From: Mytilus trossulus
Lineage: Eukaryota > Mollusca > Bivalvia > Mytilida > Mytilidae
NCBI RefSeq assembly: GCF_036588685.1
Contig: NC_086386.1
Coordinates: 75,328,682-75,392,681 of the forward strand
DNA length: 64,000 bases
Reading direction: 5' to 3'
The notes under the pieces were generated by a model. That model saw only the letters and a list, made by a program, of their open reading frames with translations, had not been told where the DNA came from and did no database searches. The first letter of the stretch is position 1, and each line of letters opens with the position of its first letter. Below are positions 1 to 13,510 of this stretch, piece by piece. Made by a program: the position numbers and the translations under genes.

Positions 1-107
1 TATTTGCTGTTATAATTAGTATTCTTGTCCTTCCATTTTGCTTATGTGCTATGTCATCTGCCATTTTGTTTGACTTTGTTGACATATTTGTTTGTTTTAT
101 AGTTTAT

Positions 108-278
108 ACAACAATGTTGACTGCTGTACACTATTTTGACCTGTTTTGTTTGTTTTGTTCGCACATTGTTGTCAATATAAATGAAATGTGTGCGACTGTC
201 ATACAAATGAGAGGTTAAGCTACATGTTACTATAGAACCAGGTTTAATCCACCATTTTTCTTCATAAGTTATTAAAGT
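108..278 (+). repeat. Interspersed repeat, GCGACTGTCATACAA family
   Basis: Blocks TTGTTGTCAATATAA, GCGACTGTCATACAAATGAG and AACCAGGTTTAATCCACCA, shared with 3715, 13535 and 21125. Confidence 0.6.
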
Positions 279-758
279 AACAATTCAAAACAAACGTCTT
301 TGGGTTCACTGCATTATTTATTGACTCTTGTTGTATCTACAGACTGATTAAACACTAATAGTAGATTTTTATAGTTGATAGGAAAATATAAGAATTTGCA
401 ATTGACAGACGACGCGATCTCTCATAACCAATTTTTCCCTGAATGTATTTACACTTTCAAACACTTAGCCCTACCTTTCTGACTTGTACCTTCCACAATA
501 TGCATGATCAGAGGCAAACATTTACTAAATTAGCCTTTAAATGAAAGGAATAATTTCACAAAGGATTAAAATTGGCACCAGTATTTAGATTTTTCAGGTT
601 ATATTAATGTTTAAAAATCTCTCATTAAAAGTTGTGGTGTTACTATCATTACAAAATAAATGTACTCTTATGAAGATATTTGTTAAACCTGGTAGGGAAA
701 CTTTTGAAATATATATCCATTTAAAATCAAGTTATATCTTCATATTGGATAGTTGATG

Positions 759-974
759 ATCCCCGCTTCACAACGTGGCCAATTCGCCTTTTTCAGAATC
801 AAGATGACTATATTTGTGGACCAAAATGAAAATAACGTTACGTCATTGGATCGATTTCCAGTGTTTAGAACGTTTTTAACCAATCACAACGTTTTGGTGT
901 ATGCTTTTGAAAATACTACCTAGAATGCATTAGATTCTGAAATTCTGAAACGGCGAATTGGCGTACCGGGGATT
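759..974. mobile_element. MITE, AATTCGCC-ended family, copy 1
   Basis: Left GGCCAATTCGCC...CAGAATC and right GATTCTGAA...GGCGAATTGGCG form inverted repeats, with ATCCCCG/CGGGGAT beyond. The centre shares AAAATGAAAATAACGTTACG with the copy at 12086. Confidence 0.65.
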
Positions 975-1054
975 TGAAATGAAAGAAGCTGACAGGAATG
1001 CATTCCAAACTGATAGTTCATCTGAGTAGAACGTCTGGCAATTTATGAACACGT

Positions 1055-1098
1055 AAGTCACTGATGAGTCTTGTGTAGACGAAACGCGCGTCTGGCGT
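1055..1098 (+). ncRNA. Hammerhead ribozyme motif 1
   Basis: Core CTGATGA at 1061, a stem II GTC/GAC, then GAAAC, a minimal stem III GCGC and GTC with cleavage predicted after 1092. AAGTCA and TGGCGT can pair as stem I. All core residues are present. Confidence 0.65.
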
Positions 1099-1408
1099 CC
1101 TAATCATAATCCTGGTACTTTTGATAACTATTTACACCACTGGGTCGATGCCACTGCTGGTGGACGTTTCGTCCCCGAGGGTAACACCAGCTCAGTAGTC
1201 AACACTTCGGTGTTTACATGAATATCAATAACGTGGTCATTTTTATTAATTTCCTGTTTACAAAACTTAGAATTTTTAAAAAAACTAAGGATTTTCTTAT
1301 CCCAGGCATATATTACCTTATACGTATTTGGCACAACATTTTGGAATTTTGGATCCCCAATGCTCTTCAACATTGTATTTGTTTGGCTTTATAAATATTT
1401 TGATATGA

Positions 1409-1452
1409 GCGTCACTGATGAGTCTTATGTAGACGAAACGCGCGTCTGGCTT
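1409..1452 (+). ncRNA. Hammerhead ribozyme motif 2
   Basis: CTGATGA at 1415, stem II GTC...GAC, GAAACGCGCGTC and predicted cleavage after 1446. Stem I is shorter here because the 3' strand reads TGGCTT. Confidence 0.65.
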
Positions 1453-1499
1453 ACTAAATTATAATCCTGGTACCTTTGATAACTACATAAACATCTACA

Positions 1500-3690
1500 T
1501 TATAAAAGTAGACCCGTTTAATAAGGCCTCACATATCGGTCAATTGAAGGTTGACGCAATAAGAAATTAATGGAAAATTATAAATCACCCAAAACGAACA
1601 GAATTTCATGGCCAAATTGGATTTTCATCTACATAAAATCATTATTGATAACAGACCTATAAGGAAACAATTCTTATTTTCAGTCATATATTATCAACAA
1701 ATGAAAGATGTATAAGCGTTTTCTATAACGAGCCAATCTATCAATCAAACAAGCAACGAATCGACCATAAGTAAACAACTTCTACCTTTTTATCCAATAA
1801 AACTTGTATTGTTGCCAAAACGAATGACTGTTAATGGCATCGTTTAGGTTCTTAAATAATCATATTATGAATAATTCTCAACCAGTTAACTTTCAAATTG
1901 GTTTTGCAACTGATTGTTTTTATTTTTTTGTAACATCTTCCATCTAACTTGGACAGTCTGGATACGGGAATGGTTCCTTGGTATATACACTTGGGATATA
2001 ATTTCACATACACTCCCTTTATCTATATACACACCGAAACTTTTGATTAAATGTACTATATATGTGAATTCTTTGTCAAAATTTATGTCTATTATTAAAT
2101 GATTGGAAAAGTTTGTTAGAAGATAAAAAAATAAATTTGAAAAGTATATAGCCTAAGGATTAAGTCACCAAATTTCGAATTATTCAGATTTACGAATTCA
2201 TAGTGTATTCATTTGAATGCTATTAAGGTATAAAAAAAAATCCAAATGAAATTAAATGGAAAATAGTGCGTTCATCTACTTATAAATAAATATCTGATTA
2301 GTTTTAATAATTATCAAGAAAAAAATGGTTATCAAGAACATTTAATGTACAAACAAATAAACGACAACGGTACCCCACCGCTGTTAATAAGTCATAAATT
2401 GATTAGGAGAAATAAAACCGAATGGAACAAATCAACTATAAAAGGAAGACAACGGAACAACAAACACAGAACTGCAACAAAGGTACACGGACTATTTGAT
2501 ATCAACTGCCATATTCCTACCTACTGTTTTATAATAGTATCCTTGATAACTGCGTGTTTTCTTTTCTGTAACTTCTAGATTCATTTATCCCATTAGGGAC
2601 CATACAAAAAGCATCTATGAGTTATGAACAAAAACGATTGATATCGACAGTTAATAAAAGAGAAGGGAATTTTATAAAAGGATTTTCAGACTCATGGCAT
2701 GACAGGAAAACATTAGAAACGGAAATACGACGAAAAACATAAAACTATACAAAAAGAAATACAACTAAAGATCGACTGGGCGTCACGAACCCTACCAAAG
2801 AACTGGGGTTTTCTGAGTTGCTTCAAAATGGTCGAAAAGATACGGCTACATGTAGGGTTCAACATAAAGAATTGGTAAATCGATACGATGTGTCTATTCA
2901 CAAAAACATGTTATCACACTTAAAAATACAAGTAAAGCAAATTAGTATTTGTTTTTTATCATGATTATTACATTTTGTCTGAATGAGAATTTGCATGTCG
3001 ACGCGTCAAGTCTAATTTTTTGTTGTTTGTGCATCTCCTTTAAGTTTGTTTTATTGTTACCTTGATGTGTCTCTTTCTAATCGCTTCAAGTTGTGGTTTT
3101 ATCATACATGGATGTGTTATGGTTTTGAGAATCCTTATCATAGCGTTCTTCTGTGTTTTGTGACTTTATTTGGTACATAGAATACCTCTTATATCCCATT
3201 CGTTTATACAGGTAAGCCTAGGGCCTTAACATTTGGTTCCCCGGAAAAGAAATGGGAAGAAAAAGAAAACAATGAGTCAAGAGCATGAAAATGAATGGGA
3301 CGTAATCGAGCAGTAAACAAAGTAGTTTAAGCAAAAATAATTACATAAGATGTATGTTTCATTATGATACAGTTATTTTGATTGGCTTACAGCAATGTCG
3401 AGTCCTTCTGAAATTATTTTATTACACAATGAAGATGACACGATGTCCCTCAATAAAGTGCACAGGAAATTAAAAGAAAAACTTGATAGAAATCATATTT
3501 GGATGATCCTAGCTAAGCAAAAGTGATTATAAGTATTGAATTCTTATTTGTGTAACTTCATAAGGGTGTAAATGCGTTGACCGTGCGCAAATTTTTAGAA
3601 TAAAGCGCTCCCGCGCTTCAAACAAAATTTACTTCGGTCAACGCTTTTACAACCACGTGAAGTTATAAAAAGAAGCATTCAATTCTTTAT
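1500..3690. other. Repeat-derived, gene-free stretch
   Basis: Short open frames only. A diverged copy of the GAACAACGACACAACA family lies at about 2345-2480; the rest is unassigned AT-rich DNA. Confidence 0.4.
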
Positions 3691-3714
3691 TAAATTATTC
3701 CTTGAACTGAACAT

Positions 3715-3985
3715 TTGTTCATGCATCGTTGACAATGTAATGGAATTTGATACGACTGTCATACAAGTGAGAGGTTTAGCTAGCTATAAAACCAGGTTCA
3801 ATCCACCATTTTCTACATTAGAGAATGCCTGTACCAAGTCAGGAATATGACAGTTGTTATCCATTCGTTTGATGTGTTTGGACTTTTGATTTTGCCTTTT
3901 GATTTTGGATTTTCCTTTTTGAATTTTCCTCGGAGTTCAGTATTTTTGTGTTTTTACTTTTTCATACTAAATGTACAATTTAAAT
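3715..3985 (+). repeat. Interspersed repeat, GCGACTGTCATACAA family
   Basis: A longer copy: ACGACTGTCATACAAGTGAG, CAGGTTCAATCCACCATTTT, TACCAAGTCAGGAATATGAC and TTTGGACTTTTGATTTTGCC. The open frame from 3847 comes from this repeat. Confidence 0.6.
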
Positions 3986-4113
3986 TATGCACTTCCCAAC
4001 AAAATTCTCCTTATCCGTATGTTAAATTGGGAATAAAAAAAAATCTCGTTCTTGTTGAAATTGTAGACAAGTTCATTTTAGATGTAAACAACAGTGTGAC
4101 TTTAATATTACAG

Positions 4114-4196
4114 CACCGAATACAAAAGCCACAAGATACTGAAACCATAGCAGGTCCACAGCTACACCATGGAATTCATCGTGTTACTGTTTGCAT
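4114..4196 (+). CDS. Candidate first exon with signal peptide, plus strand
   Basis: After ATATTACAG an exon-like stretch has an ATG at 4169 coding MEFIVLLFA plus one base before GTAAAT (phase 1). It looks like a signal-peptide first exon of an unseen plus-strand gene, 70 bp past the LU-FReD stop. I found no partner exon, so it may be chance. Confidence 0.2.
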
Positions 4197-4264
4197 GTAA
4201 ATATCTGACCTTTAAGTTGTTCTTAACCTGCACAACTATGAGTATACTAGATACAGATAGTGCT

Positions 4265-7200
4265 TTAATATTTAGTTATCATCATTTCACTCAGTCTTAT
4301 TCCAGTATGTCCAAAATCATTCATGTTCCACCATTGCAGTGAGTTTGTGTATTTAGAATAATTACCATTAAGATTAGATATACTACATCCAACATACCAC
4401 CAACCACCAAATGCCTTGACGCAAGTATTTTTATTATTTACTCTGTCACTTGTTGAAAATGGAGCACCATTCGCTCTATACGCCGAATAAACATTGTCCA
4501 TGGCGTCATCTACAATTACATTTGAATTACAATAATTTTATTATAAACAGAAAAAGATAAAATTTCTATAAGACTTGATCCTATAATATACACTACAATG
4601 TGCTAAATATTTTGTCTATTGGTCAATCAATAAATACAAAACACTTTATTTTCGAAATTTTTGAAAATTCTTTCAGAAAAAGAAAAACAATCTACTCTGC
4701 AGTTAGAGCTATCTTCTAATACATGTACAATAACATACATGGGCCATAGATGAATAACCTCTTTCGTCTGCTACATATATATATATACAATATAATGTAC
4801 ATTGAGTATACGAATAATGATTCAACCAGCCAAAGACACTTATGATGCACTATCGTGTTTAACTTGCTATATACAGATATAAGAACACGAGTTCAAAATT
4901 TATAAATTCACAAATGATATCGGATGTTTTTCTTACGTTGTAACTACAATCCCCTTCCCTTTCAGGAATACGACTTACCGAATTACACAACGCCATGCCC
5001 AAAAATGAAAAAGACAAACAGACAAACAAAAGTACTCATGACACAACATAGAAAACTAAAAAAACACAATACGAACCACACCAAAAACTATGGGTGATCT
5101 CAGGTGCTCCTGAAGGATAAGCAGATCCTGTTTCACATGTGGCACCTGTCGTGTTGCTCATGTTATAGCAAATCCGGCAAATAGTTTAATTCGGTTGGTC
5201 ACATTCTTAAAAGGGAAGGGGATTGTAGTTACGACGAAAGGAACATATCCGATATCATCTGTGAAACGGGTATTCCATAACGGTCAACCAACTTGTGGTG
5301 GCGTCCGTAAAATGTACGAAGGTATGATTTCAACTTCACTATTTGGAACTCTTGGTTAAATAGCTTCATTGTGAGCAGCAACCCTCTATTAATAAAATCA
5401 TGATAGGAAATAAAAGCACAGGAATATCGTATCAATTGGGAAATATATACCCTGTAGGCAGGTGCTGCGGGAATGTTGCTACTTAGAAAAGAAAAGTTCA
5501 CAATCATCTCGTGTGTCGTAAAGTTTTGTTTTAAACCGACCCTCATTATCCATTTCTAGATGTAAGTCAAAATTAACTGTATCTATTGTATCTTTTATCT
5601 CTAGTTCGATGGGATAGATTCGATCAACATAGTCACCAAATTTTGAATTATTTAGTGAGATAACATCATCTGCATAACGGAAAGTAAAGTTGAGGGATAT
5701 TGCTATTAAAACTTTTTATCATTCTTCTTACGACGTTCCTATACTAAGTCAATCCCATAATGATATGCCTGTGATAAAAAAAAATCCTTAGTATTTCGAA
5801 AACTTTATACTTTTGTAAACAGGAAATTAATAAAAAAAAGAAGACTATATAATTGATATTCATGTCAAAACCGGAATTTTAACAAATAGCTGGCTATATT
5901 CTCATGCCTCGTTCACACGGACATTTCATTCGAATTGAATTCGAATCGACTGCGAATCGAATTCTCTTATCGCGTTTACACACTCTTCTTTTTTTTAATT
6001 CGAATTATCCAATTCGCATTTGAAATACGCTTTTGTGAAAACGAATTAAAGGTTAACGTCGTTAAGACAGTACAGCGAATTTGACGCGCTTTGTAATTCG
6101 AATTATAATTGACGTTAGGACGTAAAACGTTTCGAATGCGAATTAAATTAATTCAAATTAGTTAATGCGAATTGAATTCGAATTACGTGTAAACTCAGCA
6201 TTAGGATGTGTTTTTTTTTCAATTTAGACGGAAGCAATACGAAGACTTCATTTGAAAGTTATTTACCCATATGCATTTGTAAGTGGTAAACCATAAGGGA
6301 TAGAGACCAAGCATCTGTTGATTTGAGGTCATCAGTTTAAAGAATAAACAACTAGGTCAAGGTCAAAGGTCAAGATTAAAATATTAATGTTTGCCTTATT
6401 TTGAATAAGATAGAATACATTTGGTCTGAAAAATCTTATTATTGGCGCTGAAATGATTCAATTAAAGGTTAATTGATTATTACTCCAACTTGGTATTTGA
6501 TAAAGCCATAAGGTCTTTTGCAAACTGTTGATTGCCCTGTGACCTTGAAATTGAAAACCGGAAGCGACCTTCAGAAAACTGGAAATAGCTAGTTTTGCAC
6601 TTATTTCTTGGAAAAGAGGGACGAACGATACCAAAGGGACAGCCAAACTCATAAATCTAAAACAAACTGACAACGCCATGGCTAAAAATGAAAAAGACAA
6701 ACAGACAACCAATAGTACACATGACACAACAGAGAAACTAAAGAATAAACAACACGAACCCCACCAAAACCTAGGGGTGATCTCTTGTGCTCTGGAAGGG
6801 TAAGCAGATCCTGCTCCACATGTGGCACCCGTCGTGTTGCTTATGTGAAAAGTACAACAAATGTTTTTTTTAGATACGCATACATAAATCTATCATTTGA
6901 GATCGAAAGTAAATTTCACTGAACCGGAAGTACCTACTATCTTCCATATTAAAGGCAAAAGTATATGGGAACCATTTATTTTTGGAATCAGTGTAGATAA
7001 GGTTATCATTTTACACCGAAAGTGTCATTTATTAACCCGAAATTTACGATTATCTACCTTTTGACAGGCAAAACAAAAATTGAAACATTCATTTATCAAA
7101 TCAGTATAGATTACGGTGACCAAGTAAGAAAAAGTCGCTTATTTAAGGAGTTTAATCGTCATTCGGAGTATACGGCTAAACATCACAGTATAGGTACTAG

Positions 7201-10200
7201 TAGTTCAAAGGTTTTCGTAAAATGGGCTTTGAAGTACGTTAGTTTAATTGAACGAAAAATCGACTTAGAAAAGTATTTAGGTCTTCATTGTAAATTAACA
7301 TCCGTGATATAATTTTTGTTATTATATACATTGCTGTTACACCTTATTTTATCGATTTCAAATAAAGTTTAGCAAAATTAGCCCGTCATTAAAGAGTCTA
7401 TATAAAAGATAAACACTACGAATATTTTGCATTTAATAGAGTACGTTTCAATTCAATTTCATCATTTTTCTTAAACGTAAAATGTGAAATAATTAACATT
7501 TATATGATATTTCATACCTCTTTAAATAATTATATCAAATTCATTTATCTCAGAAGCATTATTTTAACAATTCAAGCAAGACACAAGTCCTAACGCTCAT
7601 ATGACGGAGCAATTCGAATCTCATATATAGCCTTTTATAAATACATATAAGTAATGGGGATGTGCTGTATCCCATACATTCAAATACGGGGATATTTTCC
7701 TTGAAGTAGTAGACATTTTGTTGTCAAATGATAGAGCAGAACGAGATGGTAATTGGTAACTTCCTTGCGATCGTCATCTAAAATTTTATCTTATGTTTTT
7801 GTAACCAACCGTACCAATTACTGAAGGTGGGTGCAAGTTTACATACTCGATATTCTTCAACTTTCTGAGAATATTCGATCACCTTTTATAAATGGCTACT
7901 TTGTCTTTGGACAGAAATCTGGACATTTTAACGGTATATGGACTGACATGGCAACAGAAAAGACCATTATAAAAGCCTCAAGGGTGGCACTGTAGGCATA
8001 ACAAATCAAAAGTGTGCGCTTGTTTGATGGACCCTTACAAGACATTTCCTAGAATCCCTTAGTCGTGTTAAACTGAAAAGAGCTGGAAATGATGCAAATT
8101 CTCAAGAGGAACCATAATTAACAGCAATGAAAAGAGATGAAGAATATGTTATTGCCATTGTGGACCATCTGAATGATCAGTGGCTGATCTGATCCCTTTG
8201 TTGTGAAATCCCATCTTCCCTGTCTTATCAATATCTCTTCTAGAATGTATGCTACAAGAGATATTTGGGATTCTTTGCTCACAGCTGTCGAGGAAGGCTT
8301 GAACATGTCTACACATTTCATCACTTGTGCTTTGTCCTTAGATCAATACGGAGTTTTATAGTCCAATATCAAAGTCAAAACTAACAATGTTTGCTAACAT
8401 GACCACAAAAACAAATCTTAAATTTAAACTTGTGCACCTTCCCTGCCTTCCTTTACACCAGCACTAAAAACTCAGAGATCATGTACTGATGTTAAAAAAG
8501 GTCAAACATTCGGTGACCTTGCAGCTATAAAAAAAAAAATATGTCCCAATAAATTTCTACAGCGCACAAAAAAGCAGATGTTTTGACCGCTACGACATGA
8601 ACAACTCTATGAAGTCTGCCGAAAGGGAACGCCACAAAAAGTCTACAGCTTCCATAAAATGTATCAAAAATATTTAGGAGAGAAGTAATCCTAACTGGAA
8701 AAGTTTGACAAATCCCCTATGATTCCACCTGATGTGAGCTTTACATTGCCAGAACGTTTGTAAATTCCAAAACTGCTAAAGTTATTTATACCAACACTGT
8801 TAATGACTTTCTTAACTTGTTTAGCACTCAAGAGGAGGCTGATACGTAATGCCTTAAACTTAGACACGAAGTTTAGAGAAATGGGAAATAGCGGAAGAAC
8901 AATCATACGGACCTCTAATACAAATGTGATTGTTCTGTGTGTTTACTACTATAAATACATGAAACATATAAGCGAGCTGTGGGTGCAGATTGGGAACATT
9001 AGCAGTGTAAAGGATGACCGAAGATTTTCAACCATTCACTAACTATGTGTCTGTCTTTCCCCAACAATTTGTAAATTATTGCCTGCTATACATGCACTTA
9101 CCGGATACGACACAACTTCGTTTATGTTTAGAGTAGGTAAACAAACTGTCTACCAGACTCTGAAGGAAACGCACGACTATTTCAGTGGTTTTTTTTAAAG
9201 TTTCGGTAATATTGGCAAAAATGAAGCCCTTGTTTAGGCATGCAAGTTAATTTTAAAGCTTTATGATTGGAAAAATGTCTTTGAAACCATTCCATCATAA
9301 TAATTATAAAATGTGCATCAATCTTGACACCAGAAACGTTTCTTTAGATTACCTCCCTGTGAGGCAACACTGAAACAGCATGTTTGACTTACTTCGATTC
9401 CAACTAAAAATTTGGACTGCATTACACATTGCTAAACCCCTTTTCCGTCAATTTTACTATACGGTTGGTGAGAGTTAAATGATTCATTACATTTCGTGTA
9501 TTTCAAAGGGCATATGTCAGCTGAATTCTTGCAGGATCTTGTGTTTTCATTGAAGGGAAAATCTCCATGTAAAAAGTCATGTGTTTGTTCACAACACAAT
9601 TTTATATGTCCTGTAAAGGCTCATAATTATATGGAAATTTTAAATCATGTTCCTCGACAGATGAACCAAAAAATACTCCTGGCATAATTCTGTTGTGTGG
9701 ATCTCTTTGATTGCATTTTTGAATTGCAACTGTTTTCTTGGTATTGAGTGCTTTTTAGTTTTAATGAATTACATGAATGAGCTTATGCAAAAAACGCCTT
9801 CATGATAGTAGGCTTCGGGTAAAATAATAATATTTATCCTTTATTGATGAGGTCGAACGGCAACCGGCAAGGTAACTACTGTAACTTTAACAGAATATGT
9901 GTATAATAGATCAAGCGTTTGAAAAACGCCAATTTCCAGAAAAATCGATTTCCTAAATTAAATTAAAACTTTTTACACTTTCAAGATAATTCATTGTTAA
10001 TTGATTTGAAAAAAATGCATGTTTCTGAAATTTTAACTAAATTGTTGTATGGAAGAATGGAAAAAATAAAATAAAAACAGAATTTGATCTTTGACCTCAT
10101 GCAAAACTGTTACCACATTTCTTTTTGACGACATGTATATTTCAAAAGTACTAATTTTTCCGAATTCAATGATATATAATATAGCCATATAGTATGTTTG

Positions 10201-13200
10201 ACGATTAAATCTTTAAAAAAAATGGGTCTGGTCACCTTACTTATAAAGAAACCTTTGCTTTAACGTCAAAAGTAACATTGTGTAAAACGAAAGTAGCTTC
10301 TCGTCCAAATGTTATTTAATTGATGTGGCAAGACATTTATATGTTCTCTGAACAATTGTCTTTTAACTGGCATTTGAAATTTCTATTTACAAACATACGA
10401 GTAACCTTCAATTCCTACCTGCTGTTCCACTGTAGCCTGTAACATTCAGTAAATATTGACTGCTTTCATTATTTACTTTGAACAAAGAGTAATCTGCGTA
10501 AAATCGGCTTCCGTTTCTCAATTCTAAACCAATATGTAACTTGTGTTTTCCATTTGTTGATATTAAATGTATTGCCTCATTTCCTATTGTAAAATTTATA
10601 ATGAGGTTTTTATTTCAGTAATATGAGTGGTATATACTAATTTCCTAGCGCATACATGCTACAAAATATATAAAATTGATACAGACACCTTAGGTCATCA
10701 GTGATGTTATAAAATACACAAGAAAATAACATGAACAATGAACATGAACATTTCAACAATAAAACTGCCATAAAAATACTCAAAATCCTTATCAATTATG
10801 CAAAATCACAACCTCTCTACAACGGCAACTGTCATTTTGGCATAAGATAATTCTATCTGACCAGTACATATCAATAATAAAAAATGAAAACAACACTTAA
10901 TGAATTTCTTACGACGCTCACAGTCGAATATTTGAAGATCAATGATGATTACAAGCAGAAAGTGTCGAAGAGAAATATGACCATTATTACCTTAACGATT
11001 TCTAAATAAGATGTATGTCGATGAGCCTTGAAAACGATTCCTGTAGCTCCTAGATTTTTGTCGGTGGGATTTTATTATTAATTATATTGTATCTGAATTT
11101 CTATCAGTTAATATTCATTTTATATAACAATTGTTTTCTAATTCGTTTTAAAAGTGTCATTACAAATTTTTGAATTTTTTGAAATACTAAGGCTTAAAGG
11201 TTCTACCTCAGGCATATATTACCTTAGCTATATTTGGCCAAACTTTTAGGAGTTTTGGTCTTCAATGCTCTTCAACTTTGTACTTTATTGGACTTTTTAA
11301 CTTTTTTGGATTCGAGCGTCACTGATGAGTCATTTGTAGACGAAACGCGCGTCAGGCGTATATACTAAATTTAGTCCTGGTATCTACGATGAGTTTATAT
11401 ACAACTACTGGGTCGATGCCACTGCTGGTGGATATTTATTTCCCCGAGGGTATCACAAGCCCAGTAGTCAGCATTTTTTGTGCTGACATGAATTGTCATT
11501 GATATGGTTATATTTATAAATTTACTGTTTAAAAATTTTTGAATTTTTAAAAATGCTAAGGCTTTTCTACCTCAGGCATAGATTACCCTAGCTGTATTTG
11601 GCAAAACTTTTAGGAATTTTGGTCCTCAATGATCTTCAACTTCGTACTTTATTTTGCCTTTTTAACTTTTTTTGGATTCGGGCGTCATTGATGAGTCTTT
11701 TGTAGACGAAACGCGCGTCTGGCGTATATACTTAATTTAGTCCTGGTATCTATGATGAGTTTATATGTACTTTATTTATTTCAATCGCACTTTAGCGTGG
11801 TATGTCATTACAATTTAGCATGAAAAACCATTGACTTTATCATGTCAAACCCTTGTACTTGCGCACTTGTCATTGTACTAAACAAAACAAACAAACATCG
11901 CAAATCAGCTAGTTATGCCATCGCACTTTAGCATGCCATACTCTCGCACCGTAACATGTCATATAATCGGGCTTAAATAAGCAACCATCGTACACTAGCG
12001 AAGACCATCACAATTTAGCGTGATTATCGTATTTCAGAGTAATATCATACTTTAGTTTTAGTTTGTCACCGTGATTTGTTTCCTCTCAATTTGGCTGTTT
12101 CAGAATCTAAAGCATCATGGGTAATTTCATTGTTCGTACCCCAAAATGAAAATAACGTTACGTCATTGGTTGAATTTCGATTGTTTAGGACGTTTTCAAC
12201 CAATCAAAACGCTTTGGTGTACGCTTTTGAAAATATTACCCAGGATGCATTAGATTCTGAAACGGCGAATTGATATTCGACTTTTCAAACGGAATACTGT
12301 TGCTTTTATTTAGAGTCCAACGTGTATATATTTGTCCAGCATGATATTGCGTGATAATTCGTGATTCCTGTCAGTCGTTGTGAATCTTTTCACGTCTTAT
12401 TTTGACTTGGGGCTTATTGCAGATTACATATTTTATCGAAACTCGTATACTTTTAAACGTATTGTGTTTAACACTAGATTACTTTATTTGTTTTGGTATT
12501 GATTGGCTGTTGCATCGACGCATACCACAAAACATATAGTATGCAAAAAGACAGTGAAACTACGTATTACTTAGTTGCGATAATCAATTAGATTAGTAGG
12601 TTTTAGATGCTCATAAATAGTGCTATTATCATACCTAGCCAAAATTCTCCTGTCACATTTCCAAAACCTTGTTTATATACTTCCCAAGTTTGATTGAAAT
12701 CCACTGAGCCATCAAACCGTCGATGAATAACCTTCAAAAAAGATAACTATTACTAACAAGGTAGCTTAACATTGAAAAAGGATTTAAACTTGCTTAAAGG
12801 GAAAATAACATTTTATAATTGTATCCATGCTATCTTGTTGTATCAAAACAAATACATTATAGACTCATCAGCATAGTCCGAAACTAGATTGAAAATAGGG
12901 ATATTGTATTGCTCAAATTTTGAAGATTATTTTAAAAATGGAATACATCTCCTTATGAAAACTTCATTCCTTGTCCATGTTGTCCGGTATTAATCTATAT
13001 ATATTTGTTTTTTTTATTAGTTTATAAGCTATTCGTTCTTTTTATAGTTTTTGATTTTCACATACTTTGGAAAAATATGTAAAGATACATTTATTGTCGT
13101 AGCGCGCTTCGTGTGCAGAATATTTGGTACCGTTAATGTTATCAAAACACTTCTTGTCTTTTCAAAATCTGCAGACTTTAAATATTTTGCCTTCATTCAT

Positions 13201-13510
13201 AATAGATAATTCAAAAATTGATTATGTCCGAAATTTGTCATGTACATATCTTATTGTGAAAACTATAAGTCTTGAGTCGTAGAACTTCATGTAGAGCGAA
13301 AAAGACGGAAATGTGACAGTTTTTGTATATGGATTAAAATAAGGATTATAGTTGCAATCAAAATGAAAAGGAAAAAAAACACGACACGTACCGTCCATTT
13401 AATACCATTTCTCATGACACAATATGCAGGTTTTGGATAATCTTCTCCTTGTGGATAAATGCTGTATACACCATCTTTTTGAAAAGATAAGTCGGCACAT
13501 TCTGATGGAT
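4265..13510 (-). CDS. LU-FReD gene exons 9-12: fibrinogen-related domain
   Basis: Exon 9 (13392-13510) starts [19 protein letters not shown], the usual first Cys and the G-V-Y-x-I-x-P motif. Exon 10 (12635-12731) has [20 protein letters not shown] and GEFWLG. Exon 11 (10419-10583) has [23 protein letters not shown] and GYSGTA. Exon 12 (4265-4509) has [23 protein letters not shown] and the final GIRLSEMMI. This covers a complete fibrinogen C-terminal domain. The usual DxD of the calcium loop reads SDRVNN here, so calcium binding may be weakened (inference). There are two candidate sequons (NVT in exon 10, NES in exon 11). The last intron is 5.9 kb and carries the Academ-like relic. Confidence 0.9.

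Larger units (their letters stand above)
1038..1495 (+). mobile_element. Retrozyme-like dimer with two hammerhead motifs
   Basis: Two hammerhead motifs lie 354 bp apart (predicted cleavage after 1092 and after 1446). They bracket one repeat unit that includes ACTGGGTCGATGCCACTGCT and a hairpin around the CAACACTTCGGTGTTTACAT block. Tandem monomers joined by type I hammerheads are the known form of animal retrozymes. Confidence 0.7.
11160..11765 (+). mobile_element. Retrozyme-like dimer, second locus
   Basis: A partial unit (about 11160-11353) and a complete unit (11354-11719) each end in a hammerhead motif; the spacing is 366 bp. The complete unit has ACTGGGTCGATGCCACTGCT, the GCATTTTTTGTGCTGACATG hairpin arm and AAAACTTTTAGGAATTTTGG. 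It lies in an intron of the LU-FReD gene, antisense. Confidence 0.7.

Noticed and set aside
3847..4200. 117-codon plus-strand frame
   Set aside because: Its first half is the interspersed TTTGGACTTTTGATTTTGCC repeat; only the short candidate first exon at its end was kept, at low confidence.
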